From Desulfobacteraceae bacterium (GTDB lineage: Bacteria; Desulfobacterota; Desulfobacteria; Desulfobacterales; UBA11574): DNA of 6,543 bases. The position numbers and the translations under genes were made by a program. Under the pieces are notes generated by a model that was given only the letters and a program-made list of their open reading frames with translations, had not been told where the DNA came from and did not search any database. Below, in pieces: positions 1-6,540 of this stretch (within the stretch, counting starts at the first letter, position 1; each line of letters begins with the position of its first letter). The stretch lies in the NCBI GenBank assembly GCA_030671225.1, contig DAOVAE010000070.1, positions 1 through 6,543 of the forward strand, given 5' to 3'.

Positions 1-140
1 AGACCTTTGCAAAACGTTCAATTTTGTTCAAGGCCAAGAAAGGCGATAATTTTAACCACAGGAATACATTGAGTATTTTGAGGATTAAAATTTGAGCCTG
101 ACGCCGGAATTGGGCAAAAGGGGGCGTTTTGCAAAGGTCT
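1..140. repeat. MITE/ERIC-like foldback element with 16-bp terminal inverted repeats
   Basis: The first 16 bases (AGACCTTTGCAAAACG) are the exact reverse complement of bases 125-140, so the element has perfect terminal inverted repeats and no room for a transposase. The symmetry continues inward: 22-31 pairs with 110-119, 34-35 with 106-107, 42-45 with 102-105, 48-57 with 82-92 (one bulge), and 63-67 with 73-77 around a 5-base apical loop. The whole element can therefore form one long hairpin. Terminal repeats of this kind are typical of non-autonomous elements mobilised by an insertion-sequence transposase; I do not assign a family. The window begins at base 1 of the repeat, so the left flank and any target-site duplication cannot be seen. 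The repeat may extend one more base, since base 141 is C. Confidence is high for the structure and moderate for mobility. Confidence 0.75.
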
Positions 141-163
141 CACAACCAAGGATAAATTAAATT

Positions 164-751
164 ATGGAACATTCGTCTGAAGTTGAACGCGAGACAAAAG
201 AAACTAAAATTAGTATCAAACTCAATCTACACGGTAGTGGCAAATATGAGATATCCACAGGAATCCCTTTTTTTGATCATATGTTGACACTTTTTGCTGT
301 TCACGGCTTTTTTGACCTTTCCATTGATGCCAGGGGAGATATTGATGTCGATTTCCATCACACAGTAGAGGATGTCGGTCTTGTGTTAGGTGATGCTTTC
401 GACAAGGCTCTTGGTGATAGAAAGGGTATAAAGCGATTCGGTCATGCTGTTACGCCAATGGATGATGCCTTAGCTTCTGTTACGGTTGATTTGTCTAAAC
501 GTCCATTCTTGGTTTACAATATTCCCCCAAATACGGATATCGGTGTGAACGCTTTCACAGCTCTTACAAAGGAATTTCTAAGGGCATTTGCAAACAGGGG
601 CGGGATGAATCTACATGTTAATGTACTTTACGGTGAAAATGAGCACCATATTATTGAATCCGTCTTTAAAGCTGCTGCAAGGGCTCTGGATCAAGCCACT
701 TCCTTTGATGGACGAATAAAGGATATTCGTTCTTCAAAGGGTGTTTTGTGA
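164..751 (+). CDS. hisB: Imidazoleglycerol-phosphate dehydratase (EC 4.2.1.19)
   Basis: This enzyme dehydrates imidazole-glycerol phosphate to imidazole-acetol phosphate in cytoplasmic histidine biosynthesis. The 195-residue product matches the usual length of the monofunctional enzyme, and no histidinol-phosphatase domain is fused. Family motifs are intact: FFDHM at 36-40; the metal-binding HHTVED at 65-70; PMDDAL at 98-103; and the second half-site ENEHHIIE at 158-165, whose histidines and glutamate complete the di-manganese centres. Two similar halves carry the two histidine-rich motifs, as expected for the family. The ATG is supported by AAGGA at 148-152, eleven bases upstream, and by the family-typical EVERETKET stretch starting at residue 6. 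The foldback element at 1-140 ends 23 bp upstream, so the native promoter must lie within or beyond it. The lipoprotein gene follows after 27 bp and hisA comes next, suggesting one operon. Confidence 0.97.
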   Translation: MEHSSEVERETKETKISIKLNLHGSGKYEISTGIPFFDHMLTLFAVHGFFDLSIDARGDIDVDFHHTVEDVGLVLGDAFDKALGDRKGIKRFGHAVTPMDDALASVTVDLSKRPFLVYNIPPNTDIGVNAFTALTKEFLRAFANRGGMNLHVNVLYGENEHHIIESVFKAAARALDQATSFDGRIKDIRSSKGVL

Positions 752-778
752 TTAAGATACTCCATTTTTCATGTCGCA

Positions 779-1486
779 ATGTTCATGATCATATTTAAAG
801 AAAATAAAATTGGGTTGATTAATATTTTTCTTTTAACGTGTATTCTGTTTTTTTCAGGATGCGGAACAAATATCGTGGTTAAGGAAAATATTCCACCACC
901 GTTTGGCATAAAAAAGATTCTGATTTTTCCCTTTAAAGATATGTCCGCGGTGTATGGAGGAAATGTAAATACCCGCTGCCAGCTCTGTGGAAATATTTTC
1001 ATGACCGGAAAAGTGGCTGAAGGCGCAGACAGAATGCTTACGGAGCAGTTGTTTGTGTTTTTAAAAGACCGAAAAGATATTAAGCTGATACCCACAAGCC
1101 AGGCTCAGGGAGTCCTGTCGGATCTGTTGTCAGGAAATAAAAATAGTTTATCGGAACGAAACCTGTTGATAGAAACAGGACGTGTTCTTGATGCAGATGC
1201 AATAATGGCAGGATATATTTACCGTTTCAGGGAACGTATCGGCACTAAATATTCAGTCGATCTGCCTGCCTCCGTGGCATTTGATATTCATCTTATCCGT
1301 ATCGCAGATGGTCGTTTATTGTGGAGCAGACATTTTGATGAAACTCAGCGGTCGTTATCTGAAAACCTTTTTCAACTTGGCACATTTTTAAAAAGAAAGG
1401 GCCGCTGGATTACAGCACAGGAGATGGCGATGTCAGGTATGGAAACCATACTTAAATCGTTTAAGCCAGAAGAATATAGCGAGTAG
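779..1486 (+). CDS. Predicted outer-membrane lipoprotein of unknown function
   Basis: I do not recognise a named family with confidence. The 235-residue product starts with a short charged stretch and a hydrophobic segment (about residues 11-26), then FSGC, a slightly atypical lipobox with Cys28 as the expected lipidation site. Residue +2 is glycine, not aspartate, so the known sorting rule favours the outer membrane. The mature part has KKILIFPFKDMS (about 45-56), a beta-strand pattern seen in CsgG-, LpoB- or TolB-N-like periplasmic lipoproteins. It continues with a CQLC pair at 67-70, an alpha-helical stretch at about 80-98, and ADAIMAGYIYRF at 139-150. The segment ending GRLLWSRHFDE at 178-188 resembles the closing strands of those folds. 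No Shine-Dalgarno sequence precedes the ATG, so translation may be coupled to hisB; the ATG at 785 is an alternative start. The gene sits between hisB and hisA, 27 and 8 bp away, and is probably co-transcribed with them. A role in histidine synthesis is not implied. Confidence 0.8.
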   Translation: MFMIIFKENKIGLINIFLLTCILFFSGCGTNIVVKENIPPPFGIKKILIFPFKDMSAVYGGNVNTRCQLCGNIFMTGKVAEGADRMLTEQLFVFLKDRKDIKLIPTSQAQGVLSDLLSGNKNSLSERNLLIETGRVLDADAIMAGYIYRFRERIGTKYSVDLPASVAFDIHLIRIADGRLLWSRHFDETQRSLSENLFQLGTFLKRKGRWITAQEMAMSGMETILKSFKPEEYSE

Positions 1487-1494
1487 CCAGCAAT

Positions 1495-2229
1495 ATGATT
1501 ATCATTCCGGCAGTTGATTTAAAAAAAGGTAGATGCGTACGACTTTTTCAGGGTCGTATGGATAAAGAAACAGTTTTTTCAAATGATCCTGCTGCTATGG
1601 CAAAGAGATGGGAGGATGAAGGCGCGGAAATTATTCATGTGATTGATCTTGACGGTGCAATAAAAAAAAGTCCGCAGAACCTCAATTCCATCAGTAAAAT
1701 AATAGACAGCGTAAATGCTCATATCCAAGTAGGAGGTGGAATAAGGGATAAAAAAACAGCCGGGCTGTTACTGGATCTTGGCGCTGAGAGGGTCATTATT
1801 GGTACAGAAGCCATTAAAAACCCAAATTTTGTGAAAGATGCCTGCAAGGCTTTTCCCGGCCGGATTATTGTCGGCGTCGATGCACGTAACGGGTTCGTTG
1901 CAATCGAGGGGTGGACAAAAACGACTAAAATAAAAGCGATAGATCTTGCAAAACAGTTTGAAGACTGCGGTGTTGCAGTAATTAATTTTACCGACATTCA
2001 TAGGGATGGTATGCAGACAGGTCCAAACATTGATGAGACCAGGCGTCTGGCAGAGGCTGTTTCCATACCTGTGGTTGCTTCCGGAGGTGTTTCAACAATA
2101 GAGGATATAAAAAATCTATTACCGTTAAAGGAAGTAGGAGTGGTTGGTATTATTACCGGCAGAGCTTTATATAGCGGCAGTCTGAACCTTAAAGAGGCTA
2201 TAGAAATTGCAAAAGAGGTGACACTTTAG
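1495..2229 (+). CDS. hisA: ProFAR isomerase, HisA (EC 5.3.1.16)
   Basis: HisA is a cytoplasmic (beta/alpha)8-barrel enzyme. It performs the Amadori rearrangement of ProFAR to PRFAR, the substrate of HisF-HisH, in histidine biosynthesis. The 244-residue product is of normal family length. The first barrel strand IIIPAVDL carries catalytic Asp8, and the fifth, IIVGVDARNG, carries the second catalytic Asp129. Phosphate-binding glycine-rich loops are seen at GGGIR (80-84), ASGGVS (195-200) and TGRALY (221-226). The TDIHRDGMQTGPN stretch at 166-178 is the HisA-typical loop and argues against HisF. The start is set by the conserved beginning of the barrel. It lies 8 bp after the lipoprotein stop with only a weak upstream purine tract, consistent with translational coupling. 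No hisF follows; the next gene is dnaG after a promoter-containing gap, so the histidine unit appears to end here. I see no convincing GC-rich terminator after it. Confidence 0.97.
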   Translation: MIIIPAVDLKKGRCVRLFQGRMDKETVFSNDPAAMAKRWEDEGAEIIHVIDLDGAIKKSPQNLNSISKIIDSVNAHIQVGGGIRDKKTAGLLLDLGAERVIIGTEAIKNPNFVKDACKAFPGRIIVGVDARNGFVAIEGWTKTTKIKAIDLAKQFEDCGVAVINFTDIHRDGMQTGPNIDETRRLAEAVSIPVVASGGVSTIEDIKNLLPLKEVGVVGIITGRALYSGSLNLKEAIEIAKEVTL

Positions 2230-2308
2230 CTTTTTGAAAATATTAACGCTTCAGGTTTAATAATATTTTTACTGAAAAAACAACAAATTGAATTATCAAT
2301 AATTCTTC

Positions 2309-2337
2309 TTGACAAAATCAACTTTTATTATTAAATT
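2309..2337 (+). promoter_or_regulatory. Candidate distal sigma70 promoter for dnaG-rpoD
   Basis: A perfect TTGACA at 2309-2314 is followed after 17 bp by TAAATT (2332-2337), a 4/6 match to the -10 consensus. It lies in a very AT-rich stretch. A perfect TATAAT at 2358-2363 further on has no decent -35 box. Transcription from here would give a leader of roughly 190 nt before dnaG. This is a consensus match only. Confidence 0.4.
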
Positions 2338-2372
2338 ATACGTTTAACCTAAAAAAGTATAATTATTAAAGT

Positions 2373-2402
2373 TTGATTTTTGATGGAACTTATCCATATA
2401 AT
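2373..2402 (+). promoter_or_regulatory. Candidate proximal sigma70 promoter for dnaG-rpoD
   Basis: TTGATT at 2373-2378 (4/6 match) and a perfect TATAAT at 2397-2402 are separated by 18 bp. The expected start near 2409 would give a leader of about 125 nt. With the upstream TTGACA candidate, this suggests tandem promoters driving dnaG-rpoD separately from the histidine genes. It is a consensus match only; AT-rich DNA produces chance TATAAT boxes. Confidence 0.45.
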
Positions 2403-2408
2403 AGATAC

Positions 2409-2535
2409 AGATCTTCGATTATATCAACTTAAGCACATATTAAGCACACACGCGAATGTGCAAAGCTTCATCCCATTTACGATCCTTCCGTTATTTTCAG
2501 TCATTCCGGTTTCATAGCGATGGAGGTTGGTCTTT
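2409..2535 (+). promoter_or_regulatory. dnaG 5' leader with direct repeats, hairpin potential and strong RBS
   Basis: TTAAGCACA occurs twice, 11 bp apart, at 2429-2437 and 2440-2448. Either copy can pair with the following ATGTGC/TGTGC at 2456-2461: GCACAT at 2433-2438, or GCACA at 2444-2448. Two mutually exclusive hairpins are thus possible. A GGAGG Shine-Dalgarno sequence at 2522-2526 decides the dnaG start at 2536. CCTTC at 2484-2488 could pair with it (four Watson-Crick pairs plus one G-U) and mask it. These pairings were found by eye and no function is shown. No ribosomal protein S21 gene is encoded in the gap. Confidence 0.4.
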
Positions 2536-4383
2536 TTGACAATTTATATTCCTGAAGAAAAGGTTTCAGAAATTAAGAATGCGGCCGATATCGTTGATGT
2601 CGTTTCGGAAGTTGTGATTCTTAAAAAGACGGGTAAGAACTATGTTGGCCTTTGCCCGTTCCATTCGGAAAAAACCCCTTCTTTTACTGTAAGCCCGGAA
2701 AAACAGATATTCTATTGCTTCGGCTGTACCGTCGGAGGGAATGTTTTTAGTTTTCTGATGAAACACGATGGTATTTCCTTCCCTGATGCAGCCAAAATAC
2801 TTGCCAGGCAATATGGAATCGATATTCCAACACGAAAGATATCTCAGCAGCAGAAACGACGGATGAGCCAAAGAGAAAGTCTTCTTGACGTAAATAGGCA
2901 GGCCATGGAGTTTTTTAGACAGGAGCTGCTTGAAAAAACTTCAGGAAAAGGGGCAATGGAATATCTTAAGAAACGGGGTATGAGCAAGGAGATCATCGCC
3001 AGTTTTAACCTTGGCTATACACCGGAAGGTTGGGACAACATAGTTAATTTTTTTTCAAAAAAGAAGATATCACTTTCAATTGTTGAAAATACCGGCTTGA
3101 TTGTTTCAAGGGAAAAGAAAGTCGGGTTTTATGATCGTTTCAGAGGTCGAATAATATTCCCTATTTTTGATTTAAACATGCAGGTCATAGGTTTTGGCGG
3201 ACGTGTAATGGATGATTCCATGCCAAAATATCTTAATTCTCCGGAAACTCCGATATATAACAAAAGTCGTTCTCTATACGGTCTGCACTTGGCAAAAATA
3301 AAATGCAGGGAGAGTGAAAAAGTCTACATAGTTGAGGGATATTTTGATCTATTAGCACTTCATCAACATGGTCTTTTGAATTCAGTTGCAACTTTAGGCA
3401 CATCCCTTACACCTGATCATGTTAAGATTCTTAGAGGATTCATCGGAAAAAATGGTAAAGTAATACTTGTTTTTGATTCAGACGATGCAGGTATAAAGGC
3501 TGTAATGAGAAGCATAGGAATCTTTATGAAAGCTGAAGTTGATGCCAGTATCATCGTCCTGCCTCAAGGATACGATCCTGATTCATACATTTTCGAATTC
3601 GGGTATGAATCCTTTTTGGAAATCGATTCCAAGGCTAAAAGTCTCATGTCTTTTTTAATTGATTCTGCCGTGAAAAAGCACGGACTTTCTATTGAAGGAA
3701 AAATTCGTGTGATTTCAGAGCTTAATGAGCCTCTGGCATCTATTGGTGATAACGTTGCAAGATCTTTATACATCAAAGAACTTGCTGAGAGTATAAACAT
3801 CGATGAGTCCACTGTTCGGGAAAAGATCAGAAAGATATCTGTTCCCAAAAAGGACAGATCCAAAAGGTCAACCTGGTCAAACAATGATCTTGCCCGCAGC
3901 CAGCATAAAACTAGTGCTTCTGATAATGTTCAAGGAAAAGCTTTAAAAGGGAAGTGGGACAGGCTTGAGCGCCAGATTATCACAATGATGCTTCAATTTC
4001 CGCAAATTTTATCTAAAATTAGTGAACGTGATATAATCAATCTTTTTGAGGATACTGATTTAAAATCAATTGGGCAATTGCTTCTGAAGTATAAAGAACG
4101 ATCTGAAATACGAGTGTCCGATATTATGAATTTAATTGAAGATAAAGAGCAAAGGGATATGGTAGCATCTCTGGCAATTAGAGAAGACATCTGGAATCAT
4201 GAAGCATGCCTTGGAATTATAAACCGATTTCAATCGATCCGAAAGAGAAATAAAAATACGTTGATAGATAAAATAAAGGCGGCTGAAAAGAACAATGACG
4301 TTGAATTGGTTGACAAATTATTGAATCAAAAACAAAAACTGGCGATACTAACTGAAAAAAATAAAACGGCACTGCTGAGATAA
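2536..4383 (+). CDS. dnaG: DNA primase
   Basis: DnaG makes the short RNA primers that start leading- and lagging-strand DNA synthesis, recruited by the replicative helicase DnaB. I start it at the TTG at 2536 (615 residues): GGAGG lies nine bases upstream, whereas an in-frame TTG at 2527 abuts the Shine-Dalgarno sequence and cannot use it. With this start the zinc-finger ligands fall at Cys40, His43, Cys61 and Cys64, as I recall for E. coli DnaG. Domains in order: zinc-binding domain (about 1-100); RNA-polymerase domain with [12 protein letters not shown] (199-210) and PKYLNSPET (230-238); Toprim core with EGYFD (Glu267, Asp271) and DSDDAG (314-319); and a divergent helical C-terminal helicase-binding region (about 450-615). 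All catalytic acids are present. The gene ends in tandem stops (TAATAA). rpoD follows after 40 bp, the usual macromolecular-synthesis operon order, but rpsU is not adjacent. Confidence 0.96.
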   Translation: MTIYIPEEKVSEIKNAADIVDVVSEVVILKKTGKNYVGLCPFHSEKTPSFTVSPEKQIFYCFGCTVGGNVFSFLMKHDGISFPDAAKILARQYGIDIPTRKISQQQKRRMSQRESLLDVNRQAMEFFRQELLEKTSGKGAMEYLKKRGMSKEIIASFNLGYTPEGWDNIVNFFSKKKISLSIVENTGLIVSREKKVGFYDRFRGRIIFPIFDLNMQVIGFGGRVMDDSMPKYLNSPETPIYNKSRSLYGLHLAKIKCRESEKVYIVEGYFDLLALHQHGLLNSVATLGTSLTPDHVKILRGFIGKNGKVILVFDSDDAGIKAVMRSIGIFMKAEVDASIIVLPQGYDPDSYIFEFGYESFLEIDSKAKSLMSFLIDSAVKKHGLSIEGKIRVISELNEPLASIGDNVARSLYIKELAESINIDESTVREKIRKISVPKKDRSKRSTWSNNDLARSQHKTSASDNVQGKALKGKWDRLERQIITMMLQFPQILSKISERDIINLFEDTDLKSIGQLLLKYKERSEIRVSDIMNLIEDKEQRDMVASLAIREDIWNHEACLGIINRFQSIRKRNKNTLIDKIKAAEKNNDVELVDKLLNQKQKLAILTEKNKTALLR

Positions 4384-4403
4384 TAAAAAACAACCGACTG
4401 GCA

Positions 4404-4418
4404 TTAGCAAGAGGCTAA
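4404..4418 (+). promoter_or_regulatory. rpoD RBS presented in a small hairpin loop
   Basis: The rpoD Shine-Dalgarno sequence AAGAGG (4409-4414) is nine bases before the ATG. It is flanked by TTAGC (4404-4408) and GCTAA (4414-4418), which can form a 5-bp stem with AAGAG as the loop. The RBS would then be displayed in the loop, with only its last G paired. The RBS is clear; the hairpin is short and possibly incidental. Confidence 0.5.
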
Positions 4419-4423
4419 ACTAT

Positions 4424-6190
4424 ATGGCAAAAAAATCTGCTAAAAAACAGAACAAAGCAAAATATATTCCCAAAAAGACCCTGGATAAACTCATCTTAAA
4501 GGGAAAAAAGCAGGGATTTTTAACTTATGATGATATCAATAAGGCGCTTCCGGAAGATATGCTTTCTTTGGAACAGATAGATGAAACCCTCATAATGTTT
4601 GATGATCACAATATTAATATCATCGACGAAAAAAAGAACAAGTTGGCAACTATAGTAAAAAAGGACAAAATTGTTGATACATCTCTTTCTGATTATGGCA
4701 CCGTAACCGACCCTGTGAAAATGTATTTACGAGAAATGGGACTGGTGACTCTTTTAAGTCGGGAAGGAGAGGTTGTTATCGCAAAGGAGATAGAAGCCGG
4801 AGAACAAGAAATTTTAAAAGCACTGATAGATACTACCATAGGAGTTGAATGCATTGTAAAGCTTGGGCGAAAGATAGAAAACGGCGATTTACGCCCAAAG
4901 CAAGTATTAAGGGATGTAAGGGATATTGAGGAAGGGGATAATGCATATGTGGATGAATCGCTTCAGATTAAAAAATATTTGAATACAGTACATTTTATTA
5001 TGGCTATTGATGACGAAAACAAAGCATACAGGGAAAAACTTTTCTTATCTGACCTGTATCCAGATGAACAGCGTCGTATCAGAAGGTGTATCTCTCGTAG
5101 GAATAAAAAGATTTTCCATCTGCTTAAAGATTGGCGATTTGAAATTGGTGTTATAGATAAAATTGAAAAACTTATTAGGGAGCAGATAACATGGTTAGAT
5201 TCCATGAACAAAATGATTTTTATGAGCGCCGATACACTTGATGCATCAGTCACAGAACTCCGCTCCAACCTTAAAACAAAGAGCAAGTTTGTAAAATGGG
5301 CCCATTCCCGTTGTGATCTGTCGAAAGAGGCTATAGCTTTACTCTTTACAGAACTTAAAAAGATCCAGGATCAGATTGCCGAAAGGGAATATGCCATCAA
5401 GGCCAAAAACAGGTCCTTAAAAAGAATTATATCTCATGTTGACGACGGGCACCTGAGAGCCAAACTTGCTAAAAGTGAACTGACCAAGGCCAATTTACGT
5501 CTGGTGGTCAGTATTGCCAAAAAATATACTAACAGAGGCCTGCAGTTTTTGGATTTGATCCAGGAAGGAAATATCGGTCTTATGAAGGCTGTCGACAAAT
5601 TCGAATATCGACGCGGTTACAAATTCAGCACATATGCCACATGGTGGATAAGGCAGGCCATAACCAGGGCAATCGCTGATCAGGCAAGGACAATCCGGAT
5701 TCCGGTCCATATGATTGAAACAATAAACAAGCTTATCCGCACATCCAGATACCTTGTGCAGGAGCTTGGGCGAGAGCCCACTCCTGAAGAGATAGCTGAA
5801 AAAATGGAAATCCCTTTGTTCAAGGTGCGTAAAGTTTTAAAGATCGCAAGAGAACCTATTTCGCTCGAGACACCTATCGGTGAAGAAGAGGATAGTCATC
5901 TCGGTGATTTCATAGAAGATAAAAAGTTCATGCTCCCTTCGGATGCAGCTGTAAGTCTGAACCTTGCGGAACAGACGAGAAAAGTCCTTGCAACATTGAC
6001 CCCTCGAGAGGAAAAGGTACTACGCATGCGGTTCGGCATAGGTGAAAAAGCTGACCATACTCTAGAGGAAGTGGGACAGGATTTTTCCGTAACACGAGAA
6101 AGGATTAGACAGATAGAAGCCAAGGCCCTGAGAAAACTAAGACATCCCACCAGAAGCCGTAAGCTGAAAAGTTTTATTGAACAAACATAA
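4424..6190 (+). CDS. rpoD: RNA polymerase primary sigma factor (sigma70, RpoD)
   Basis: This is the housekeeping sigma factor that directs core RNA polymerase to -35/-10 promoters. The 588-residue product is slightly shorter than E. coli RpoD (613). Regions in order: a lysine-rich N-terminus and sigma1.1 (about 15-80); sigma1.2 with [11 protein letters not shown] (96-106) and [15 protein letters not shown]; a non-conserved insert (about 130-340); and sigma2 from about 353 ([16 protein letters not shown]). Sigma2 includes region 2.2 [14 protein letters not shown] and regions 2.3/2.4 [20 protein letters not shown] (401-420), which contact the -10 element. Sigma3 spans about 427-500, and sigma4 has [15 protein letters not shown] (526-540) and the helix-turn-helix [20 protein letters not shown] (546-565) for the -35 box. 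Having both sigma1.1 and the long insert marks it as a primary rather than an alternative factor. It is preceded by AAGAGG and lies 40 bp after dnaG, probably co-transcribed. An internal promoter within dnaG, known in E. coli, cannot be judged here. Confidence 0.97.
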   Translation: MAKKSAKKQNKAKYIPKKTLDKLILKGKKQGFLTYDDINKALPEDMLSLEQIDETLIMFDDHNINIIDEKKNKLATIVKKDKIVDTSLSDYGTVTDPVKMYLREMGLVTLLSREGEVVIAKEIEAGEQEILKALIDTTIGVECIVKLGRKIENGDLRPKQVLRDVRDIEEGDNAYVDESLQIKKYLNTVHFIMAIDDENKAYREKLFLSDLYPDEQRRIRRCISRRNKKIFHLLKDWRFEIGVIDKIEKLIREQITWLDSMNKMIFMSADTLDASVTELRSNLKTKSKFVKWAHSRCDLSKEAIALLFTELKKIQDQIAEREYAIKAKNRSLKRIISHVDDGHLRAKLAKSELTKANLRLVVSIAKKYTNRGLQFLDLIQEGNIGLMKAVDKFEYRRGYKFSTYATWWIRQAITRAIADQARTIRIPVHMIETINKLIRTSRYLVQELGREPTPEEIAEKMEIPLFKVRKVLKIAREPISLETPIGEEEDSHLGDFIEDKKFMLPSDAAVSLNLAEQTRKVLATLTPREEKVLRMRFGIGEKADHTLEEVGQDFSVTRERIRQIEAKALRKLRHPTRSRKLKSFIEQT

Positions 6191-6191
6191 C

Positions 6192-6220
6192 TTGACAAAA
6201 TGCTTTTCTAAAGTTAGACA
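6192..6220 (+). promoter_or_regulatory. Candidate promoter for the tRNA gene
   Basis: A perfect TTGACA (6192-6197) begins one base after the rpoD stop. After a 17-bp spacer comes TAGACA (6215-6220), a poor 3/6 match to the -10 box. The predicted start would lie about 17-20 bases before the mature tRNA 5' end. The -35 match is strong and the -10 weak, so read-through from rpoD remains possible. No rho-independent terminator separates rpoD from the tRNA. Confidence 0.35.
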
Positions 6221-6243
6221 GTTTATTTCTATGTTGCTTTTGA

Positions 6244-6319
6244 GGGCCCATAGCTCAGTTGGCAGAGCCACCGGCTCATAACCGGTCGGTCCCTGGTTCG
6301 ATTCCAGGTGGGCCCACCA
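6244..6319 (+). tRNA. tRNA with CAU anticodon (elongator Met or Ile2)
   Basis: The 76-nt gene folds into a complete cloverleaf. The acceptor stem is GGGCCCA/TGGGCCC (6244-6250 with 6309-6315), the D stem GCTC/GAGC (6253-6256 with 6265-6268), and the anticodon stem ACCGG/CCGGT (6270-6274 with 6282-6286) around loop CTCATAA. The anticodon CAT is at 6277-6279. The T stem is CCTGG/CCAGG (6292-6296 with 6304-6308) with loop TTCGATT. Discriminator A6316 and CCA (6317-6319) are encoded. It is not initiator tRNA: the first acceptor pair is G-C and the anticodon stem lacks the three consecutive G-C pairs. CAU can mean elongator methionine, or isoleucine if TilS converts the wobble C to lysidine. The C4-G69 and C5-G68 pairs match the E. 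coli Ile2 pattern recognised by TilS, and E. coli ileX lies just past rpoD, so Ile2 is a real option. Confidence 0.95.
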
Positions 6320-6508
6320 TATTTATTGAGGTGAGAAAGCGGAGCATACACGGTAGCCGTGAGCATTTTGAGCCGGATCGCAATCCCGCCAGCGGCGGGA
6401 GACATTAGATGATGCTTTGAAATAGGTTCTAATAGAATGAAATGATTTTTTGCTTACCTTTCGGTAATATTCATGAAGTTTGCGTGCTAAAAATGCAGAA
6501 GGATTTGG
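6320..6508 (+). other. Non-coding tRNA trailer with branched-RNA-like fold; possible dispersed repeat
   Basis: No credible gene was found in this stretch between the tRNA and the terminator. Bases 6340-6347 can pair with 6412-6419 (eight pairs, two of them G-U) and enclose two perfect hairpins: CACGG-TAG-CCGTG (6349-6361) and TCCCGCC-AGC-GGCGGGA (6384-6400). Further on, TTACC-TTTC-GGTAA (6454-6467) forms a smaller hairpin. The GC-rich palindrome contrasts with the AT-rich surroundings and resembles REP-type intergenic repeats. It may be a processed tRNA trailer, a small RNA, or a copy of a dispersed repeat. The fold was worked out by eye. Confidence 0.4.
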
Positions 6509-6540
6509 GCGTGGTTATTGTAAATAACCACGCTTTTTTT
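6509..6540 (+). terminator. Rho-independent terminator
   Basis: GCGTGGTTATT (6509-6519) and its exact reverse complement (6523-6533) form a perfect 11-bp stem with a GTA loop. Seven T's follow at 6534-6540. The T tract lies only on the + side, so it ends rightward transcription, either of the tRNA transcript or of any RNA starting in the trailer. It is the only strong intrinsic terminator in the window. Confidence 0.92.

Noticed and set aside
1719..2001. Minus-strand open frames inside hisA
   Set aside because: They lie opposite a clearly conserved gene, match no recognisable family and lack start signals. The same applies to the minus-strand frames opposite the lipoprotein, dnaG and rpoD.
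2237..2269. AAAATATT...AATATTTT hairpin after hisA as a terminator
   Set aside because: The stem is A-T only with a 17-base loop, and the T run is part of the stem. It is too weak to call an intrinsic terminator in such AT-rich DNA.
6300..6340. tRNA 3' end as a phage/island attachment site
   Set aside because: No second copy of the tRNA 3' end and no integrase is present in the window.
6331..6408. GTG-started 25-codon frame after the tRNA
   Set aside because: The GTG directly abuts its only purine tract, so no usable Shine-Dalgarno spacing exists. The frame runs through two hairpins and looks like non-coding repeat sequence.
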